From positions 279,759-343,758 of the forward strand of contig NZ_FWFO01000004.1 of assembly GCF_900172225.1 (NCBI RefSeq): DNA of 64,000 nucleotides, written 5' to 3'. Under the pieces are notes generated by a model, which was not told where the DNA came from, made no database searches, and saw only the letters and a list, made by a program, of their open reading frames with translations. Both the position numbers and the translations under genes were made by a program. The stretch is from Falsiruegeria litorea R37. Its GTDB lineage: Bacteria > Pseudomonadota > Alphaproteobacteria > Rhodobacterales > Rhodobacteraceae. Positions 8,386 through 17,899 of this stretch are shown piece after piece (within the stretch, counting starts at the first letter, position 1; every line of letters starts with the position of its first letter).

Positions 8386-8961
8386 ATGCGCCCGAACAAG
8401 AAAGACGAGTTGGTCTCCAAGGCTTTGGAGGTGTTTTACCGGGATGGGTTCCATGCCACGGGCATGGACAAGCTGGTGGTGGAAACCGGGGTCTCCAAGA
8501 CGTCAATGTACAAGCATTTCCGCACCAAGGACGACCTGATTCTGGCCGCGTTGGAGCTGCGCGACCGGAATTTTCGCGAATGGTTTCTGAACCGTGTGGC
8601 CGAGATGGCAGACACGCCCGAGGGGCAGTTGATCGCGGGCTTTGATGCGCTGGCCGAATGGTTTGAAGAGGACAACTATCGCGGTTGCATGTTCATCAAG
8701 GCCTGCTCCGAGTTTCAGGAAGCCGAGCATCCGATCCATCAGCAGGCCGCGCGCCACAAGCAGATCCTGCTGGAGCACCTGACGGGGCTCGCCAAGACGG
8801 CGGGGGCAAAAGACCCGGATTGTCTGGGCAGTCAGATGCTGCTCTTGAAAGAGGGTGCCATCGTGTCGTCGGTCCTGATCAACAGCGGCGCGCCTGCGCG
8901 CGATGCCAAGGCGGCAGCCCGGGTTTTGTTGGATCAGGCGTTGGAGCACCAGGCCGCCTGA
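8386..8961 (+). CDS. TetR/AcrR family transcriptional regulator
   Basis: 191 residues. The N-terminal DNA-binding domain is standard: KALEVFYRDGFHATGMDKLVVETGVSKTSMYKHFRTKDDLI, with the canonical MYKHF-x-x-K. The C-terminal part resembles the NemR/QacR-like branch with Cys in GCMFIKACSEF, which could in principle sense electrophiles. The ATG at 8386 is used; an in-frame ATG at 8344 would place an operator-like palindrome inside the gene. It is divergent from the small-ORF/DUF1348/PPOX-like operon and convergent with fadJ. Likely controls that operon and itself. Confidence 0.88.
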   Translation: MRPNKKDELVSKALEVFYRDGFHATGMDKLVVETGVSKTSMYKHFRTKDDLILAALELRDRNFREWFLNRVAEMADTPEGQLIAGFDALAEWFEEDNYRGCMFIKACSEFQEAEHPIHQQAARHKQILLEHLTGLAKTAGAKDPDCLGSQMLLLKEGAIVSSVLINSGAPARDAKAAARVLLDQALEHQAA

Positions 8962-8982
8962 TCGACGGCCTGGCAAAGGGGT

Positions 8983-11124
8983 TCAGGCAAACAGCTTCTG
9001 TTCGGAAGCGTGCTGTTTTAGGATTTCGGGCGGGGTGAAGCGGTCGCCGTATTTTGCGGCCAGTTCCTCGCAGCGCGCAACAAACCGATCCAGACCATAG
9101 GTGTTCACGAACTGGATGTAGCCGCCCGTGTGGACCGGCGCACCGATGCCCAAGATCGAACCCACATTGCCATCCGCGACCGAGCGCAAGACGCCCTCTT
9201 CCAAACAGCGGAGCGTTTCCAGCACCGCGCGGAACAGGATGCGGTCCTGGATGTCCTGATCGGGCAGGTCGGTGCCCTCTTTGCGCCAGGCGGCCAGACC
9301 GGGCCAGATCACCTTGCCCTCGGACGTGTAATCATACAGGCCCTTGCCGGTGGCGCGGCCGTGGCGATCGTGCTGGCTGACCAACTCGTGCACCATCTTG
9401 CGTGCTTCTGGCGTGGCTTCCTGCTCGGGGTCGAGCAAGCCCATTTCTACCTGCGTGCCATAGATGTCGTTGGCCAGTTTCAACTGCACCTCATCGAGCA
9501 GTGACAGCATACCGGTGGGCATCCCCGTCAGGCGTGACAGGTTGTCGACGCGCATGGGGTCTTGTCCCTCGGCCACCAGTTGCAGCGCCTCGAACATCTT
9601 GGTCGAGATGGTGCGCGAGGTGTAGAACCCGGTCTTGTCGCCCACGATGATCGGGGTTTTCTTGATCTGACGGGCAAAGTCAAAGGCGCGCGCCAGCGTT
9701 TCGTCCGAGGTCTGATCGCCTGCGATGATTTCCAGCAGGGGCATCTTGTCGACAGGCGAGAAGAAGTGCAGGCCGACGAAATTCTCGGGCTTCTTGGATG
9801 CACCCGCCAGACGGGTGATCGGCAGGGTCGAAGTGTTCGATCCCCAGAAACCGCCCGTCGCAAGCAATTCTTCATGCTCGGCCAGTACCGCGTTCTTGAC
9901 GTCGATCTTTTCGAACACGGCCTCGATGATCAGGTCGCACCCTTTCACGTCTTCGGTCTTGTCAGTCGGCGTGATCAGCGCCAGCACGGCGTCACGCTGT
10001 TCGGCCGTCATGCGGCCCTTGTCGACGCGCTTGTTCAGCAGCTTTTCGGTATAAGCCTTGCCGCGTTCGGCCGCTTCTATGCTCATGTCTTTCAGCACCA
10101 CAGGAATGCCCGCCATGGCCGCCGAATAGGTGATCCCCTGACCCATCATACCCGCGCCCAGAACGCCCAGACGCGCGATTTTCGTACGTGGGATGTCCTT
10201 GGGGCGCGAGGCGCCGCCATTGACCTTGTTCATGCCAAAAAACAGGGTTTCGATCATGTTCTTGGTCGGTGCCAGTGGCGTCAGCGATGCAAAACGGCGG
10301 CTTTCGTAGCGTTGCGCGGTGTCGAAGTCCACGCGGCCTGCTGCTTCGGTCATGATGTCCAGAATGCGCGTTGGCGCAGGCATCAGGCCGCGGGTTTTCT
10401 TGAACAGCATCGCGGCAGCACCGGCGATGCGCGGCGCGTTCCTGGGCGAGGCCGAAGGGCCGCCGGGAATTTTGTAACCCTTGGTGTCCCAGGGTTGGGT
10501 AACGGCGGCTTCATCTCCCTGAACCGAAAGGATGTGTTCTTTGGCACGAGCCAGCAACTGGTCAGGGGCCACGACCTCATGAATGAGACCTGCCTTGAGG
10601 GCCTTTTGCGGGTTGAGTTGACGCCCCTCCAACAGGAAGGGCATCGCGCCCTCAAGTCCCAGCAGATAGGTCAGGCGCACCACGCCGCCGCCACCGGGCA
10701 GCAGGCCCAGGGTGACCTCGGGCAGGCCGATCTTGGTCTTGGGGTTGTCGGCGGCGATGCGGTGGTTGCAGGCCAGACAGATCTCGTACCCACCGCCCAA
10801 GGCCGCGCCGTTGATGGCGGCAACCATCGGGACGGGGAGTTTTTCCATGCGTCGCATGACGGCCTTGGTGGCCTCGACCTGTTCAAAAAGGTCGCCCACG
10901 GTGTCGGGTGTGATACCCTTGAGCATGTTCAGATCACCACCGGCAAAGAAGGTCTCCTTGGCCGAGGTCCAGACCACGCCTTTCAGGTCGTCTTCTGCCT
11001 CGATCCGGTCCATCGCGCCCTTGAACAGTGGCCAGAACTGATCGTTCATCGCGTTAACGGGGCCGTCCATGTCCATGGTGATGGTGACGATGCCGTCCGA
11101 GTCCTTGTCATATGCAAATGCCAT
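8983..11124 (-). CDS. fadJ: Fatty-acid oxidation multifunctional enzyme: enoyl-CoA hydratase / 3-hydroxyacyl-CoA dehydrogenase
   Basis: 713 residues, the normal length of FadB/FadJ alpha subunits. The N-terminal crotonase domain shows [19 protein letters not shown] and [14 protein letters not shown] with the paired catalytic glutamates expected there. The central NAD-binding domain starts at [12 protein letters not shown], followed by [17 protein letters not shown], and then the C-terminal dehydrogenase domain. It hydrates trans-2-enoyl-CoA and oxidises the 3-hydroxyacyl-CoA. The gene is 15 bp downstream of the thiolase gene, so this is a fadA-fadJ operon. Symbol by family; FadB and FadJ types cannot be separated here. 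Confidence 0.93.
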   Translation of the reverse strand: MAFAYDKDSDGIVTITMDMDGPVNAMNDQFWPLFKGAMDRIEAEDDLKGVVWTSAKETFFAGGDLNMLKGITPDTVGDLFEQVEATKAVMRRMEKLPVPMVAAINGAALGGGYEICLACNHRIAADNPKTKIGLPEVTLGLLPGGGGVVRLTYLLGLEGAMPFLLEGRQLNPQKALKAGLIHEVVAPDQLLARAKEHILSVQGDEAAVTQPWDTKGYKIPGGPSASPRNAPRIAGAAAMLFKKTRGLMPAPTRILDIMTEAAGRVDFDTAQRYESRRFASLTPLAPTKNMIETLFFGMNKVNGGASRPKDIPRTKIARLGVLGAGMMGQGITYSAAMAGIPVVLKDMSIEAAERGKAYTEKLLNKRVDKGRMTAEQRDAVLALITPTDKTEDVKGCDLIIEAVFEKIDVKNAVLAEHEELLATGGFWGSNTSTLPITRLAGASKKPENFVGLHFFSPVDKMPLLEIIAGDQTSDETLARAFDFARQIKKTPIIVGDKTGFYTSRTISTKMFEALQLVAEGQDPMRVDNLSRLTGMPTGMLSLLDEVQLKLANDIYGTQVEMGLLDPEQEATPEARKMVHELVSQHDRHGRATGKGLYDYTSEGKVIWPGLAAWRKEGTDLPDQDIQDRILFRAVLETLRCLEEGVLRSVADGNVGSILGIGAPVHTGGYIQFVNTYGLDRFVARCEELAAKYGDRFTPPEILKQHASEQKLFA

Positions 11125-11139
11125 GTGTCTGGTCCTTCC

Positions 11140-12348
11140 TTACACGCGCTCGATCAGGGTCGAGATGCCCATGCCACCACCGATGCACAGCGACAGCATC
11201 GCGCGTTTGGCATCGCGGCGCTCCAGCTCATCCAGCATGGTCGAGACCAGCATCGCGCCGGTTGCGCCCAAGGGATGACCCATGGCGATCGAACCACCGT
11301 TGACGTTGGTGATTTCGTGATCGATGCTCAGGTCCTTCATGTAGCGCATGGCGACCGAGGCGAAGGCTTCGTTGATTTCCCACAGGTCGATGTCGTCCAC
11401 AGTCAGTCCGGCCTTGTCCAAGCATTTCTGCGCTGCGGGGCCGGGGCCTGCCAGCATGATGACGGGATCGGTGGCAATCATGGTGGCCTGGACGATGCGA
11501 CCGCGCGGGGTCAGGCCGAGGTCCTTGCCTGCCTGCTCTGAGCCAATCAGAACGGCGGCGGAGCCATCCACGATGCCGGAAGAGTTGCCAGGCGTGTGCA
11601 CGTGGTTGATGCGCGCGACCTCGGGGTATTTCGACAAGGCCATGTCGTCGTAGCCAAAGCTGCCCATAGCGGCGAACGACGGGTTCAGGGCGCCCAGTTT
11701 CTGCATGTCGGTGTCGGGTTTGATGAAGTCATCCTTTGCCAGAATGGTCAGACCACCTTCATCCTTGACGGGGACGACGGATTTATCGAACCAGCCGTTG
11801 TCGCGGGCATGCGCGGCGCGACGTTGGCTTTCCATGGCATAGGCGTCCACGTCTTCGCGGGTGTAGCCGTCGATGGTTGCGATCAGATCGGCGCCGATGC
11901 CTTGGGGCACGGCGCATTGGTCCATGATCATATCCGGGTCCATGTACATAGCTCCGCCCGAGGCCCCCATAGGCACGCGGCTCATGGATTCGACGCCACC
12001 GGCAACCATCAGGTCCTCTTGCCCGCTTGCGATCTTGGCGGCGGCGGTGTTCACCGCCTCAAGGCCAGACCCGCAATAGCGGTCAAGCTGAACGCCTGAG
12101 ACGCTTTCATCCCAATGTGCCGCTTGAACTGCACCTTTGGCGATGTCACTGCCCTGGTCCCCGGTTGGAGAGACACAGCCCAGCACCACATCACCGACAC
12201 AGGCAGTATCCAGGTCGTGGCGGCTTTGCATTTCGCGCAGCAGACCGGCGGCCAACTGAACGGGTTTGACTTCATGCAATGAGCCATTTGCCTTGCCGCG
12301 CGAACGCGGGGTGCGGATGGCGTCGTAAATATAGGCGGCATTCGCCAT
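11140..12348 (-). CDS. fadA: Acetyl-CoA C-acyltransferase (3-ketoacyl-CoA thiolase)
   Basis: 402 residues. The nucleophilic Cys is in [12 protein letters not shown], the catalytic His in [10 protein letters not shown] and the second Cys in CIGGGMG near the C-terminus. It cleaves 3-ketoacyl-CoA with CoA to give acetyl-CoA and a shortened acyl-CoA. A GGAGGA ribosome site precedes the ATG. First gene of the fadA-fadJ pair and divergent from an AraC-type regulator across 99 bp. Degradative thiolase is favoured over biosynthetic acetoacetyl-CoA thiolase because of the fadJ partner. Confidence 0.93.
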   Translation of the reverse strand: MANAAYIYDAIRTPRSRGKANGSLHEVKPVQLAAGLLREMQSRHDLDTACVGDVVLGCVSPTGDQGSDIAKGAVQAAHWDESVSGVQLDRYCGSGLEAVNTAAAKIASGQEDLMVAGGVESMSRVPMGASGGAMYMDPDMIMDQCAVPQGIGADLIATIDGYTREDVDAYAMESQRRAAHARDNGWFDKSVVPVKDEGGLTILAKDDFIKPDTDMQKLGALNPSFAAMGSFGYDDMALSKYPEVARINHVHTPGNSSGIVDGSAAVLIGSEQAGKDLGLTPRGRIVQATMIATDPVIMLAGPGPAAQKCLDKAGLTVDDIDLWEINEAFASVAMRYMKDLSIDHEITNVNGGSIAMGHPLGATGAMLVSTMLDELERRDAKRAMLSLCIGGGMGISTLIERV

Positions 12349-12447
12349 GGGAATCCTCCGATCTCTGTTTGGAACGCAGCGTGACAGGGCAGGGGGATGC
12401 CAACAATGATCTGGCGGTGCAAAAAAATAGACATTAAGTGACAGGGT

Positions 12448-13449
12448 ATGGCGGTTCAGATACCAACGGCGATTGCCATCAACCTGCTTGCAGGGGCCGA
12501 ACGGCGCGGGGTTGACCCGGTGGCGCTGTTGTCGCGCGCGGGGTTGGGGAATACACCGCGAGATTTGACTGTGCCTGAATTCGTCAAGTTGGTTCGCACC
12601 GTGACATTGACCCTAGATGACGAGTTGGCCGGATTGCATCACCGCCCGCAGCGTATCGGGTGGACCGCCATCATGGCGTCCTATGTCAGTCAGGCGGCAA
12701 CCTTGGGCGAGGGGTATGAGCGGGCAGTTCAGTTCATGGACCTGGGCGACAACTCGTTTCGCTATTCACTGCGCTCATCCGGCAGCAATGTGATGTTCGA
12801 GATGACGCGCATTCCTGGTCGCGTGGTTCAGAACGAGGTTGCGATCGAAATGATCCTGATGCTGGTCAATCGAATGATGGCCTGGCTGGCGGGCAATCTG
12901 GGGACGATCAATCGGGCCTGGTTCGACTATCCTGCCCCGCCACATGCCTACAAATATCGCAGCATGTTCTTGCGGGCTCCGTTGCTGTTTGATCAGACCA
13001 ATAGCGGGTTGGCCTTGCCTGCGACATTGATGAAGCTGCCCCTGATCCGGACCGAGGAGCAGGCGATCGCCTATGCTCGACGTACGCCTTTGGACGCATT
13101 TTTACCCATGGACAGCACCTCGGGCCTGTCTCTCGAGGTGTCAGTGATCGTCGATAGCGTTCTGTCCAGTGAGGGGCGATTGGTCGACATGGATGAGGTT
13201 GGTCGGGCATTGGCAATGCCCAGCCACACCCTGCGGCGGCGTCTGAAGAAAGAGGGCGTGGATTATTCTGACATCCGCAAACAGGTGCGTCGCGACCTGG
13301 CGGTACGGCTATTGGCGACGTCGGACGTATCTGTCGAAGAGATCGCCAATCAGACCGGTTTTAGCGAGGCCAGCGCATTCATTCGGGCGTTTAGATCCTG
13401 GACAGGGATGACGCCGCGGGCCTATCGGTCCTCTGATGCGGTGAGATAG
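12448..13449 (+). CDS. AraC-family transcriptional regulator with Arabinose_bd-type N-terminal domain
   Basis: 333 residues. The N-terminal 200 or so residues resemble the effector domain of the OruR/ArgR-like AraC branch. The C-terminus has a two-helix HTH pair ending [40 protein letters not shown], the AraC signature. It is divergent from fadA-fadJ and probably controls them, perhaps in response to a fatty acid or acyl-CoA; this is context only. Confidence 0.88.
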   Translation: MAVQIPTAIAINLLAGAERRGVDPVALLSRAGLGNTPRDLTVPEFVKLVRTVTLTLDDELAGLHHRPQRIGWTAIMASYVSQAATLGEGYERAVQFMDLGDNSFRYSLRSSGSNVMFEMTRIPGRVVQNEVAIEMILMLVNRMMAWLAGNLGTINRAWFDYPAPPHAYKYRSMFLRAPLLFDQTNSGLALPATLMKLPLIRTEEQAIAYARRTPLDAFLPMDSTSGLSLEVSVIVDSVLSSEGRLVDMDEVGRALAMPSHTLRRRLKKEGVDYSDIRKQVRRDLAVRLLATSDVSVEEIANQTGFSEASAFIRAFRSWTGMTPRAYRSSDAVR

Positions 13450-13579
13450 TTCTTTTTGATTTCAGTGCGTTGACGGGGGATTCGTGAATTTTCTCTTTTT
13501 CCTTCGAATAAACGTCAGGGCTTGGGCGTTTTCATATCAGAGCGTGATTTGCGCATGAGATAACCAGAGGAAACCCGCT

Positions 13580-14173
13580 GTGAAACACCTGACCCGCCTC
13601 GCCACTGCGGCGCTTATGACGACCAGCCTTGCCACTTTTGCCCAAGCGGGCGGGCACGCCAATTGGACCTCGGTCGCGGACCAGTCGAGCATCGCTTTTG
13701 GTTCGATCAAGAAAGACACCGTAGGTGAAGTGCATCATTTCGAAGATGTGATCGGAACGGTCAGCGAGGCCGGAGAGTTGGCGGTTTCGATCCAGCTTGG
13801 CTCGGTCGAAACCTACATCGATATCCGCAACGAACGGATGATCGAACATGTGTTCAGGGCTGCTGATGCCAAGGCCACTCTGGCGGGTGAAGTTGACATG
13901 GAAGAGTTGGACGCGCTGGGCGTTGGTGAAACCACACTGACCGATTTCGAGGGTGTTCTGTCTCTGGGTGGTCTTGAGGCTGACATCGAGGCCGAGCTGC
14001 TGGTGGCGCGCCTGAGCGAGGATCGTGTACTGGTGACGACCGCCAACATGATCATGCTGTCGACCGCCGATCTGGGTATCGACGCGGGCATCGATACCTT
14101 GATGAAACTGGCCAAGCTGCCGGGGATCACGCGGGTCACGCCCGTGACGGTGCGTATGGTGTTCGAGAAGTAA
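13580..14173 (+). CDS. YceI-like family protein, exported
   Basis: 197 residues starting at a GTG (13580) after AGAGGA. Residues 1-23 form a signal peptide (basic start, hydrophobic core, cleavage near AQA-GG). The mature part resembles the YceI lipocalin-like barrel (DQSSIAFGSIKK, HFEDVIGTVSEAGELAVSIQL, IDIRNERMIEHVF). YceI proteins bind isoprenoid-type lipids in the periplasm; the exact role is unknown. The gene stands before a cytochrome c and an ECF sigma/anti-sigma pair, separated from them by a strong hairpin. It may be a target or partner of that sigma factor. Confidence 0.82.
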   Translation: MKHLTRLATAALMTTSLATFAQAGGHANWTSVADQSSIAFGSIKKDTVGEVHHFEDVIGTVSEAGELAVSIQLGSVETYIDIRNERMIEHVFRAADAKATLAGEVDMEELDALGVGETTLTDFEGVLSLGGLEADIEAELLVARLSEDRVLVTTANMIMLSTADLGIDAGIDTLMKLAKLPGITRVTPVTVRMVFEK

Positions 14174-14212
14174 TCTTACAGTTGAGTAACGAGTGTGTGT
14201 TTTGTGTGCGAG

Positions 14213-14239
14213 CGGTGACACGCGCTAAGCGTGTCACCG
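14213..14239 (+). terminator. Strong hairpin between the YceI-like gene and cytochrome c
   Basis: CGGTGACACGC (14213-14223) pairs perfectly with GCGTGTCACCG (14229-14239) over a 5-base loop, an 11-bp stem. No T-tract follows, so it may be a partial or Rho-assisted terminator or an mRNA-end stabiliser in the 105-bp gap rather than a classical intrinsic terminator. Confidence 0.55.
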
Positions 14240-14278
14240 TCCCGCATCCCAGCAAAAACGCCAGGCAAGGGACAAGGT

Positions 14279-14653
14279 ATGAAACGGATGATCATTGGGG
14301 CGGCACTGGTTTTGGGCGCCTTTAACACGGGCGCTTGGGCCGAAGGCGACGCCAAGGCCGGCAAGAAAGTGTTCAAGAAGTGCAAGGCCTGCCACACGGT
14401 CAAGGAAGGCAAGAACAAGGTTGGGCCGACGCTCTATGGTATCGTCGGTGCGCAAGCGGGGCAGGTTGATGGGTTCAAATACTCGCCCGCGCTGCTTGAG
14501 GCAGGGCTGACCTGGGATGCCGAGACGCTCAGGGCGTTTCTGACCAAGCCCAAGGAACTGGTGCCGGGCAACAAGATGTCCTTTGCGGGGCTGAAAAAGG
14601 AACAGCAGATCGACGATCTGATCGCTTATCTGGTGGCAGAAAGCGAAGAGTAA
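14279..14653 (+). CDS. Cytochrome c, class I, periplasmic
   Basis: 124 residues with a signal peptide (cleaved near AWA-EG, about residue 21). Heme is bound at C35-x-x-C38-H39 (CKACH) and the sixth ligand is probably M100 in GNKMSF. This is the cytochrome c2/c550 type used as a soluble electron carrier. A GGGACAAGGT ribosome site precedes the ATG. The ECF sigma gene starts only 16 bp downstream, so the two are likely co-transcribed, an unusual association that may make the sigma system report on respiratory or redox state. Confidence 0.92.
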   Translation: MKRMIIGAALVLGAFNTGAWAEGDAKAGKKVFKKCKACHTVKEGKNKVGPTLYGIVGAQAGQVDGFKYSPALLEAGLTWDAETLRAFLTKPKELVPGNKMSFAGLKKEQQIDDLIAYLVAESEE

Positions 14654-14669
14654 CGAGACGGGATGAGGA

Positions 14670-15203
14670 ATGAAGTTTTGGCGGCGTCAGACATCGCATG
14701 AGATCGTGCGTGATGGAGTTGCAGGCGTTTTTCCTCGCCTTTGGCGGTATAGCCTCACCTTGACCGGCAAGCCCGAAGGCGCAGACGATCTGACTCAGGC
14801 CACGTGCGTACGCGCCATAGAGCAAGCTGAGCGCTTCGAGGTCGGCACTGATCTGGCCAAGTGGATGTTTCGCATCGCCCACAACCTGTGGATCAGTGAG
14901 CTGCGAAAGACCGCAGTGCGCACAGGCGGTGGGTTGGTCGCCATCGAGGATGCTGATCTGCGCGATCTGAAACCCGGTCCGGAAACTGCGGTGCTCAACC
15001 GCGAGGTCATGGTGGCCATTCTGCGCCTGCCCGAGGCGCAACGTGCCACAGTGGTCCTTGTTTACGTCGAGGGCTATGCTTACCGAGAGGCGGCCGAGAT
15101 CCTAGATATCCCAATCGGCACCGTCATGAGCCGTCTGGCCAGTGCACGGGCCACGATCAGCCAGATGTTCGAATACGAAAAAGGCACGCGCCATGGCAGA
15201 TAG
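14670..15203 (+). CDS. ECF-type RNA polymerase sigma factor
   Basis: 177 residues containing only regions 2 and 4, as expected for group 4 sigma factors. Region 2 includes LTLTGKPEGADDLTQATCVRAIE and FEVGTDLAKWMFRIAHNLW. Region 4 is LPEAQRATVVLVYVEGYAYREAAEILDIPIGTVMSRLASAR. The stop overlaps the start of the next ORF by 11 bp, a usual arrangement with a cognate anti-sigma factor. The target promoter is unknown; the cytochrome c and YceI-like genes upstream are natural candidates. Confidence 0.92.
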   Translation: MKFWRRQTSHEIVRDGVAGVFPRLWRYSLTLTGKPEGADDLTQATCVRAIEQAERFEVGTDLAKWMFRIAHNLWISELRKTAVRTGGGLVAIEDADLRDLKPGPETAVLNREVMVAILRLPEAQRATVVLVYVEGYAYREAAEILDIPIGTVMSRLASARATISQMFEYEKGTRHGR

Positions 15204-15933
15204 AACCTTCACAGACGAAGAGCTTGTCGCCTTTCTTGACGGCGAAGAAGATCACGCGCCGGCGGCCGCCATTCGCGAGGCGCTGAAAGAGGACGCTGTG
15301 CTGCGGCAGCGACTGGATGCGTTGCAGATCGACAAACAGGCCATTTCGGATGGGTTTGCCGCGCTGCTGGCGCAGGACCGTCCTGCGCCTGTTCTGCCTG
15401 AAACGCCCGCATCGCGCGGCTATGGTCTTGGGAGCCTTGCCTTGGTGGCGAGCCTTGCGTTGGCCATCGGTTTGAGCAGCGGCGCGTATTTGACCCGTGC
15501 GCCGCAGCCGGGCTGGTTGGCTTATGTGGCGGCGTATCAGGCGCTTTATTCTACGGAAACCTTGTCGCACATTCAGCAGGATGAAACCGCCCAGCAGGTT
15601 GAGCTGGACCGGGTGGCGGTGGCGATAGGCAAGATGTTGACACCCGCCGAGCTCGATATGTTGCCAGGAGCAGAATACAAACGTGCGCAGGTGCTGAGTT
15701 TCAATGGCAAGCCACTGATTCAGCTGACGTTCCTGACCGAGGGTGGTGATCCATTGGCATTGTGCATCATCCGGTCGAACAAGGGGCGCTCGCCACAACC
15801 AGAGCTGTCGCAGATGGAAGGGATGAGCGCCGCTGTCTGGGGGCGCGATGGTTATGAGTACCTGCTGATTGGCGGGCAGGACGACGCGCAGATCAGCCGG
15901 TACGCCGAGGTGCTTTCAACGGCAGATGTCTAA
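15193..15933 (+). CDS. Transmembrane anti-sigma factor
   Basis: 246 residues. The N-terminal cytoplasmic part (FTDEELVAFLDGEE and following helices) looks like a short anti-sigma domain. A single hydrophobic helix lies at about 77-99 (YGLGSLALVASLALAIGLSS), followed by a periplasmic domain of about 145 residues with no motif I recognise. No zinc-binding HxxxCxxC is seen. The gene overlaps the sigma gene by 11 bp. It probably holds the sigma factor at the membrane until a periplasmic signal arrives. Confidence 0.85.
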   Translation: MADRTFTDEELVAFLDGEEDHAPAAAIREALKEDAVLRQRLDALQIDKQAISDGFAALLAQDRPAPVLPETPASRGYGLGSLALVASLALAIGLSSGAYLTRAPQPGWLAYVAAYQALYSTETLSHIQQDETAQQVELDRVAVAIGKMLTPAELDMLPGAEYKRAQVLSFNGKPLIQLTFLTEGGDPLALCIIRSNKGRSPQPELSQMEGMSAAVWGRDGYEYLLIGGQDDAQISRYAEVLSTADV

Positions 15934-15983
15934 CAGTTCCGGTCCGCGTCGCACAACGCGTGAACCGATTGGGTGACGTTCAA

Positions 15984-17141
15984 TCACTGCCCGGCCAATC
16001 CCATCTGTCGCACTGCCAGGTCGCGCATGATTTCCTCGGATCCACCGCCGATGGCCATGATCTTGATCTCGCGCCAAACCCGTTCAACCGGGTTGCCGAC
16101 CATATAGCTGGCACCGCCAAAGACCTGCATTGCCTCAGAGGCTACAAACTCAAGCGACTTGGTGGCTTGCACTTTGGCTTTGGCCAGTTCCGCAACCGGC
16201 ATCAGGCCCTGATTGATGGCCCAGCAGATGCGTTCGATGTAAGCTTCGTTCAGGTCGATTTTGGCTGACATTTCGGCAAACTTGTGGGCGATGACCTGAT
16301 GCTCGATAAGCCGCTGGCCGAATGTCTTGCGTTCCCGAGCCCAATCGAGCGCGCTTTCATAGCAGACTTTCATCATCCCCAACGAGCCGGACGTCAGCGA
16401 CAGACGCTCGAAGTTGAAGTTGTTCATGATCGCGATGAAACCCTTGTTTTCTGGTCCCAAAAGGGCGCTTTCGGGCAGTTCGCAATCGTCCATGTGCAGC
16501 GTTGCTTGCTGCGAGCAGTGCCAGCCCATCTTGCCTCCAAGGGGCGTGCGGCTAAAACCCGGCGCGTCGTGTGGCACCAAAAACAGCGATATCCCTGCCA
16601 GTCCCGGCCCACCGGTTCGCGCGCCAATGACGAACCATTCGGCGTCCATGCCGCCGGTGATATAGGTTTTCTCGCCGTTCAGGATCCACTTGCCACCCTT
16701 GCGCTCGGCCTTGGTGGTGATGTTAGCCACATCCGAACCCGCGCCCGGTTCGGTAATTCCCAGGGACGACATCATGCGACCCGCCAGGATTTCCGGTAGA
16801 ACGGTGGTCTTGAATTCTTCGGACGCAAACTTGGCAATCGGACTGATCGAAATCGCCCGACCGCCAACTGCTGCAGCCACACCCGATGCGCCGCAGCCAA
16901 ACAGCAACTCGTTGAAATCATGACGCATGAACGCGTCTTCAAACCCAAGACCGCCGTATTTCTCGTCGATGCCGAAACCAAAAACGCCAAAAGCACCAAT
17001 TGCGGCATGCAACTCCCACGGCACGCCCTTGTCTGCTTCCCATTGTTCGATGTTTGGCTTGATTTCGCTGTCGATAAAGCGGGCCATGTCGCGGCGAAAG
17101 GCTTCGCGCTCGGGGGTCATGAAGGGGGAAGGCAGGGTCAT
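15984..17141 (-). CDS. Acyl-CoA dehydrogenase (citronellyl-CoA dehydrogenase-like context)
   Basis: 385 residues, FAD-dependent alpha,beta-desaturase of acyl-CoA passing electrons to ETF. The signatures ITEPGAGSDVANI and the C-terminal QVFGGASYMVGNPVERVWRE are in place. It lies 4 bp after the TetR gene on the minus strand and is divergent from the atuA-carboxylase operon. In Pseudomonas the Atu pathway uses a citronellyl-CoA dehydrogenase (AtuD), and this is the best candidate by position. The real substrate could be another branched acyl-CoA. Confidence 0.9.
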   Translation of the reverse strand: MTLPSPFMTPEREAFRRDMARFIDSEIKPNIEQWEADKGVPWELHAAIGAFGVFGFGIDEKYGGLGFEDAFMRHDFNELLFGCGASGVAAAVGGRAISISPIAKFASEEFKTTVLPEILAGRMMSSLGITEPGAGSDVANITTKAERKGGKWILNGEKTYITGGMDAEWFVIGARTGGPGLAGISLFLVPHDAPGFSRTPLGGKMGWHCSQQATLHMDDCELPESALLGPENKGFIAIMNNFNFERLSLTSGSLGMMKVCYESALDWARERKTFGQRLIEHQVIAHKFAEMSAKIDLNEAYIERICWAINQGLMPVAELAKAKVQATKSLEFVASEAMQVFGGASYMVGNPVERVWREIKIMAIGGGSEEIMRDLAVRQMGLAGQ

Positions 17142-17145
17142 CGGG

Positions 17146-17784
17146 TTATCCTTGGTTCAAATCAGAAGGAGCGCGGACGGACAGCTGGCTTTCCATCATG
17201 CGGGCAAAGCGGTCCATCATCCGCGTCAGGTATTCGGGCGACGAGACGAATTTTTCGTGCAAAAGCAGCCCGCGCAAAAAGTTTCGCGCGATACTCCACA
17301 GCAGTTCCGTGTCTTCAGGGTCACCGCTGGCGCTGGTGTAAAACTGCGCGATCAGCGTGACATTGGATCGGTCCCAGTCCTTGAGGCTCTCTTCGAGCAA
17401 CTGGTACAATTCGACGTCGGTGCGGCAAGCCACAAGGATTTCTACAATCGCGCGGCCTCCGGAAGAGTTCACGATCCGGTTCCACGATGTCATGATCAGA
17501 TCATAGACTGGTAGCGCGCCTGTTGTGGTGTCTGAACGAGCAACTGGGCTTTGGGCATTGCTCAGCAGTTGCATGGCTGTGGCAGCCACCAACGCCTGTT
17601 TGGTGGGAAAGTGATGGGTGATCGCACCGCGAGAGACACCGGCCTTGGCCTGGATTTTGGCGAATGTCGTTTCGGCGTAACCAAGTCGGTCCAGGCAATC
17701 GATGGCGGCACGGCAGATCTTGGCTCGCATGGCTTGCGAGCGTTTGTCCTGCAGCGAAGGTTTGTTGGTTTGTGGCTCTGTCAT
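17146..17784 (-). CDS. TetR-family transcriptional regulator (AtuR position)
   Basis: 212 residues. The HTH reads RAAIDCLDRLGYAETTFAKIQAKAGVSRGAITHHFPTKQALVA, a clear TetR N-terminus with the HHF-x-x-K ending. The C-terminal domain is TetR_C_6-like in appearance. It is the first gene of a two-gene minus-strand operon with an acyl-CoA dehydrogenase and faces the atuA-like operon, so it should repress both. A candidate operator lies in the gap. Confidence 0.88.
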   Translation of the reverse strand: MTEPQTNKPSLQDKRSQAMRAKICRAAIDCLDRLGYAETTFAKIQAKAGVSRGAITHHFPTKQALVAATAMQLLSNAQSPVARSDTTTGALPVYDLIMTSWNRIVNSSGGRAIVEILVACRTDVELYQLLEESLKDWDRSNVTLIAQFYTSASGDPEDTELLWSIARNFLRGLLLHEKFVSSPEYLTRMMDRFARMMESQLSVRAPSDLNQG

Positions 17785-17850
17785 GTTCCGTGGCGTCGGT
17801 TTGTCAAATCACCGTTGACCGGTGGGGTTGAGCAGGACCATAAAAACAGA

Positions 17851-17863
17851 ACAGGCGGTCTGT
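17851..17863. promoter_or_regulatory. Candidate TetR operator of the Atu-like cluster
   Basis: ACAGGCGGTCTGT has matching ACAG and CTGT half-sites in the 115-bp gap between the divergent TetR and atuA-like genes. The dyad is short and imperfect in the centre, so support is modest. Confidence 0.4.
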
Positions 17864-17899
17864 AAACTGGATTTCGCCGTCTGAAGGGAGGGACGTAAC

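Noticed and set aside
9562..11541. 659-codon open frame on the plus strand
   Set aside because: It is antisense to fadJ and fadA, with a His/Gln/Arg-rich composition typical of GC-rich shadow frames.
15950..15967. Hairpin between the anti-sigma and acyl-CoA dehydrogenase stops
   Set aside because: Only a 5-bp CGCGT/ACGCG stem without a T-run; too weak to call a terminator.
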